From Acridotheres tristis (taxonomy: Eukaryota; Chordata; Aves; Passeriformes; Sturnidae): a DNA stretch of 64,000 nt. The stretch spans positions 20,093,501 through 20,157,500 of the forward strand of contig CM072892.1 of assembly GCA_037013685.1 (NCBI GenBank). The letters are read 5' to 3'. Of the stretch, positions 63,291 to 64,000 are shown piece by piece (position 1 is the first letter of the stretch; each line of letters begins with the position of its first letter). The notes beneath the pieces were generated by a model. That model did no database searches. It was given only the letters and a program-made list of their open reading frames with translations, and was not told the DNA's origin. The position numbers were made by a program, and so were the translations under genes.

Positions 63291-64000
63291 GTGTTAAATT
63301 TCTTTAATTCTGTTCCCTTAATGCAAATTTTAATTATTTATTTATTTTTAATGCAAAAATTCAAAGTAGTGCAGAATTGAGAATCAATACACTTTACCTT
63401 TATCCTTACTGATTTTAATGGTACTAGAGTTACATGTAGGAAAGATTTCCTGGAAATTTCTGTCCCTCAGGTATTTTCTCTCTCTGCCAGTTTGCCAAAT
63501 CCAGCCACAACATAAAAAGAGTGACTGGAGATGATACTGTTTTTCCTTTTGGCTTCTAATGTCGCCATATGAGTCAGCAAGAGTTGAACTACAGATAGAG
63601 CTAATACACATTTAGAAATGTGCATGGATGGCTCAAACTGAATCAGCATTTCTACCACTTTCTGTGACTCTACAGGAAAGCACTGTGGGAGAAAAGAAAG
63701 CTGATGAGAAGGTTGTAATAGAAGAGGTGTGACACCTGTTTCATGTAGAAGCAGTAGCAATAGCATGTTTTATGCAATTGCTTCATCTTCTTCATCTTTT
63801 CCTTTGACACCTTTGTTCTTCACATTGCGCTATCTGATAAAACACACCTTTTCTTTTATAGGAAAGTTTGTTTTACTTCTCTCTTTCAGTTCTTTTATTA
63901 ATTACATTTAAGGAAATTGTTCATATCACACATCCTCTGTACTTTTTCTCCTTTATATGTCCAGCCAGATGTGAGATGAAATTGGCCTTCATGGGTTGTA
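63291..64000. other. AT-rich sequence at the right edge
   Basis: No element recognised. Short minus-strand open frames (75 and 99 codons) have no motifs. Confidence 0.5.

Noticed and set aside
12000..64000. DIO2 coding exons or its selenocysteine insertion element
   Set aside because: Looked for because of known synteny; no DIO2-like translation was found. A SECIS structure cannot be excluded by eye but has no supporting context.
1..64000. tRNA, rRNA, snRNA genes and CRISPR-like regularly spaced repeats
   Set aside because: None recognised. Short hairpins and tandem repeats here are explained by AT-richness or simple repeats.

Overview
The window is vertebrate nuclear DNA, almost certainly from a bird. 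It is AT-rich with long non-coding stretches. It has GT-AG introns and many CR1 LINE fragments, whose 3' ends carry the ATTCTATG/ATTCTGTA-type short repeats typical of avian CR1. There is also one probable avian ERV LTR. No bacterial or organellar genes, CRISPR arrays, rRNA or tRNA genes were seen. The exact species cannot be fixed; the LTR type points to Neoaves, as inference only.

1-14 kb: the 3' end of one protein-coding gene on the + strand. Four exons (1814-1891, 3714-3827, 7490-7598, 11733-11839) join in frame with consensus splice sites and matching phases. They give a 135-residue C-terminus ending at TAG 11837-11839. I recognise it as CEP128 (centrosomal protein of 128 kDa) from HLESVPEKLSLLED, the SSSW...FL..S segment and the final SLTKG...TSATKED segment. 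The rest of the gene lies before position 1. The first 1.7 kb, inside a CEP128 intron, is an antisense CR1 with ORF1-like and ORF2 pieces and a large internal deletion. A 3' UTR of roughly 1.6 kb is plausible.

14-64 kb: gene-poor intergenic DNA downstream of CEP128. In vertebrates the next gene on that side is usually DIO2, but no DIO2 coding sequence was found here. Recognisable content is CR1 fragments of different ages, one LTR fragment, microsatellites and AT-rich inverted repeats. The CR1 pieces are minus-strand tails at 11.6, 19.9, 26.3 and 29.1 kb, a plus-strand copy at 31.4-32.5 kb, a very old minus-strand copy at about 40.9-42.0 kb with a probable 3' part at 39.5 kb, and a minus-strand copy at 62.9-63.3 kb. 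The LTR is at 46.0-46.4 kb; microsatellites include (AC)37 at 30.2 kb and (GATA)12 at 33.0 kb. The open reading frames here (longest 162 codons, at 48.3 kb) match nothing I know and fit chance.

Nothing amounts to a convincing new biological system. The points most worth checking are the CEP128 terminal exons, the CR1 tail next to the last splice acceptor, the ancient CR1 copy, the unexplained GC-richer block at 24-25 kb and the two-frame open region at 48.3-49.0 kb.
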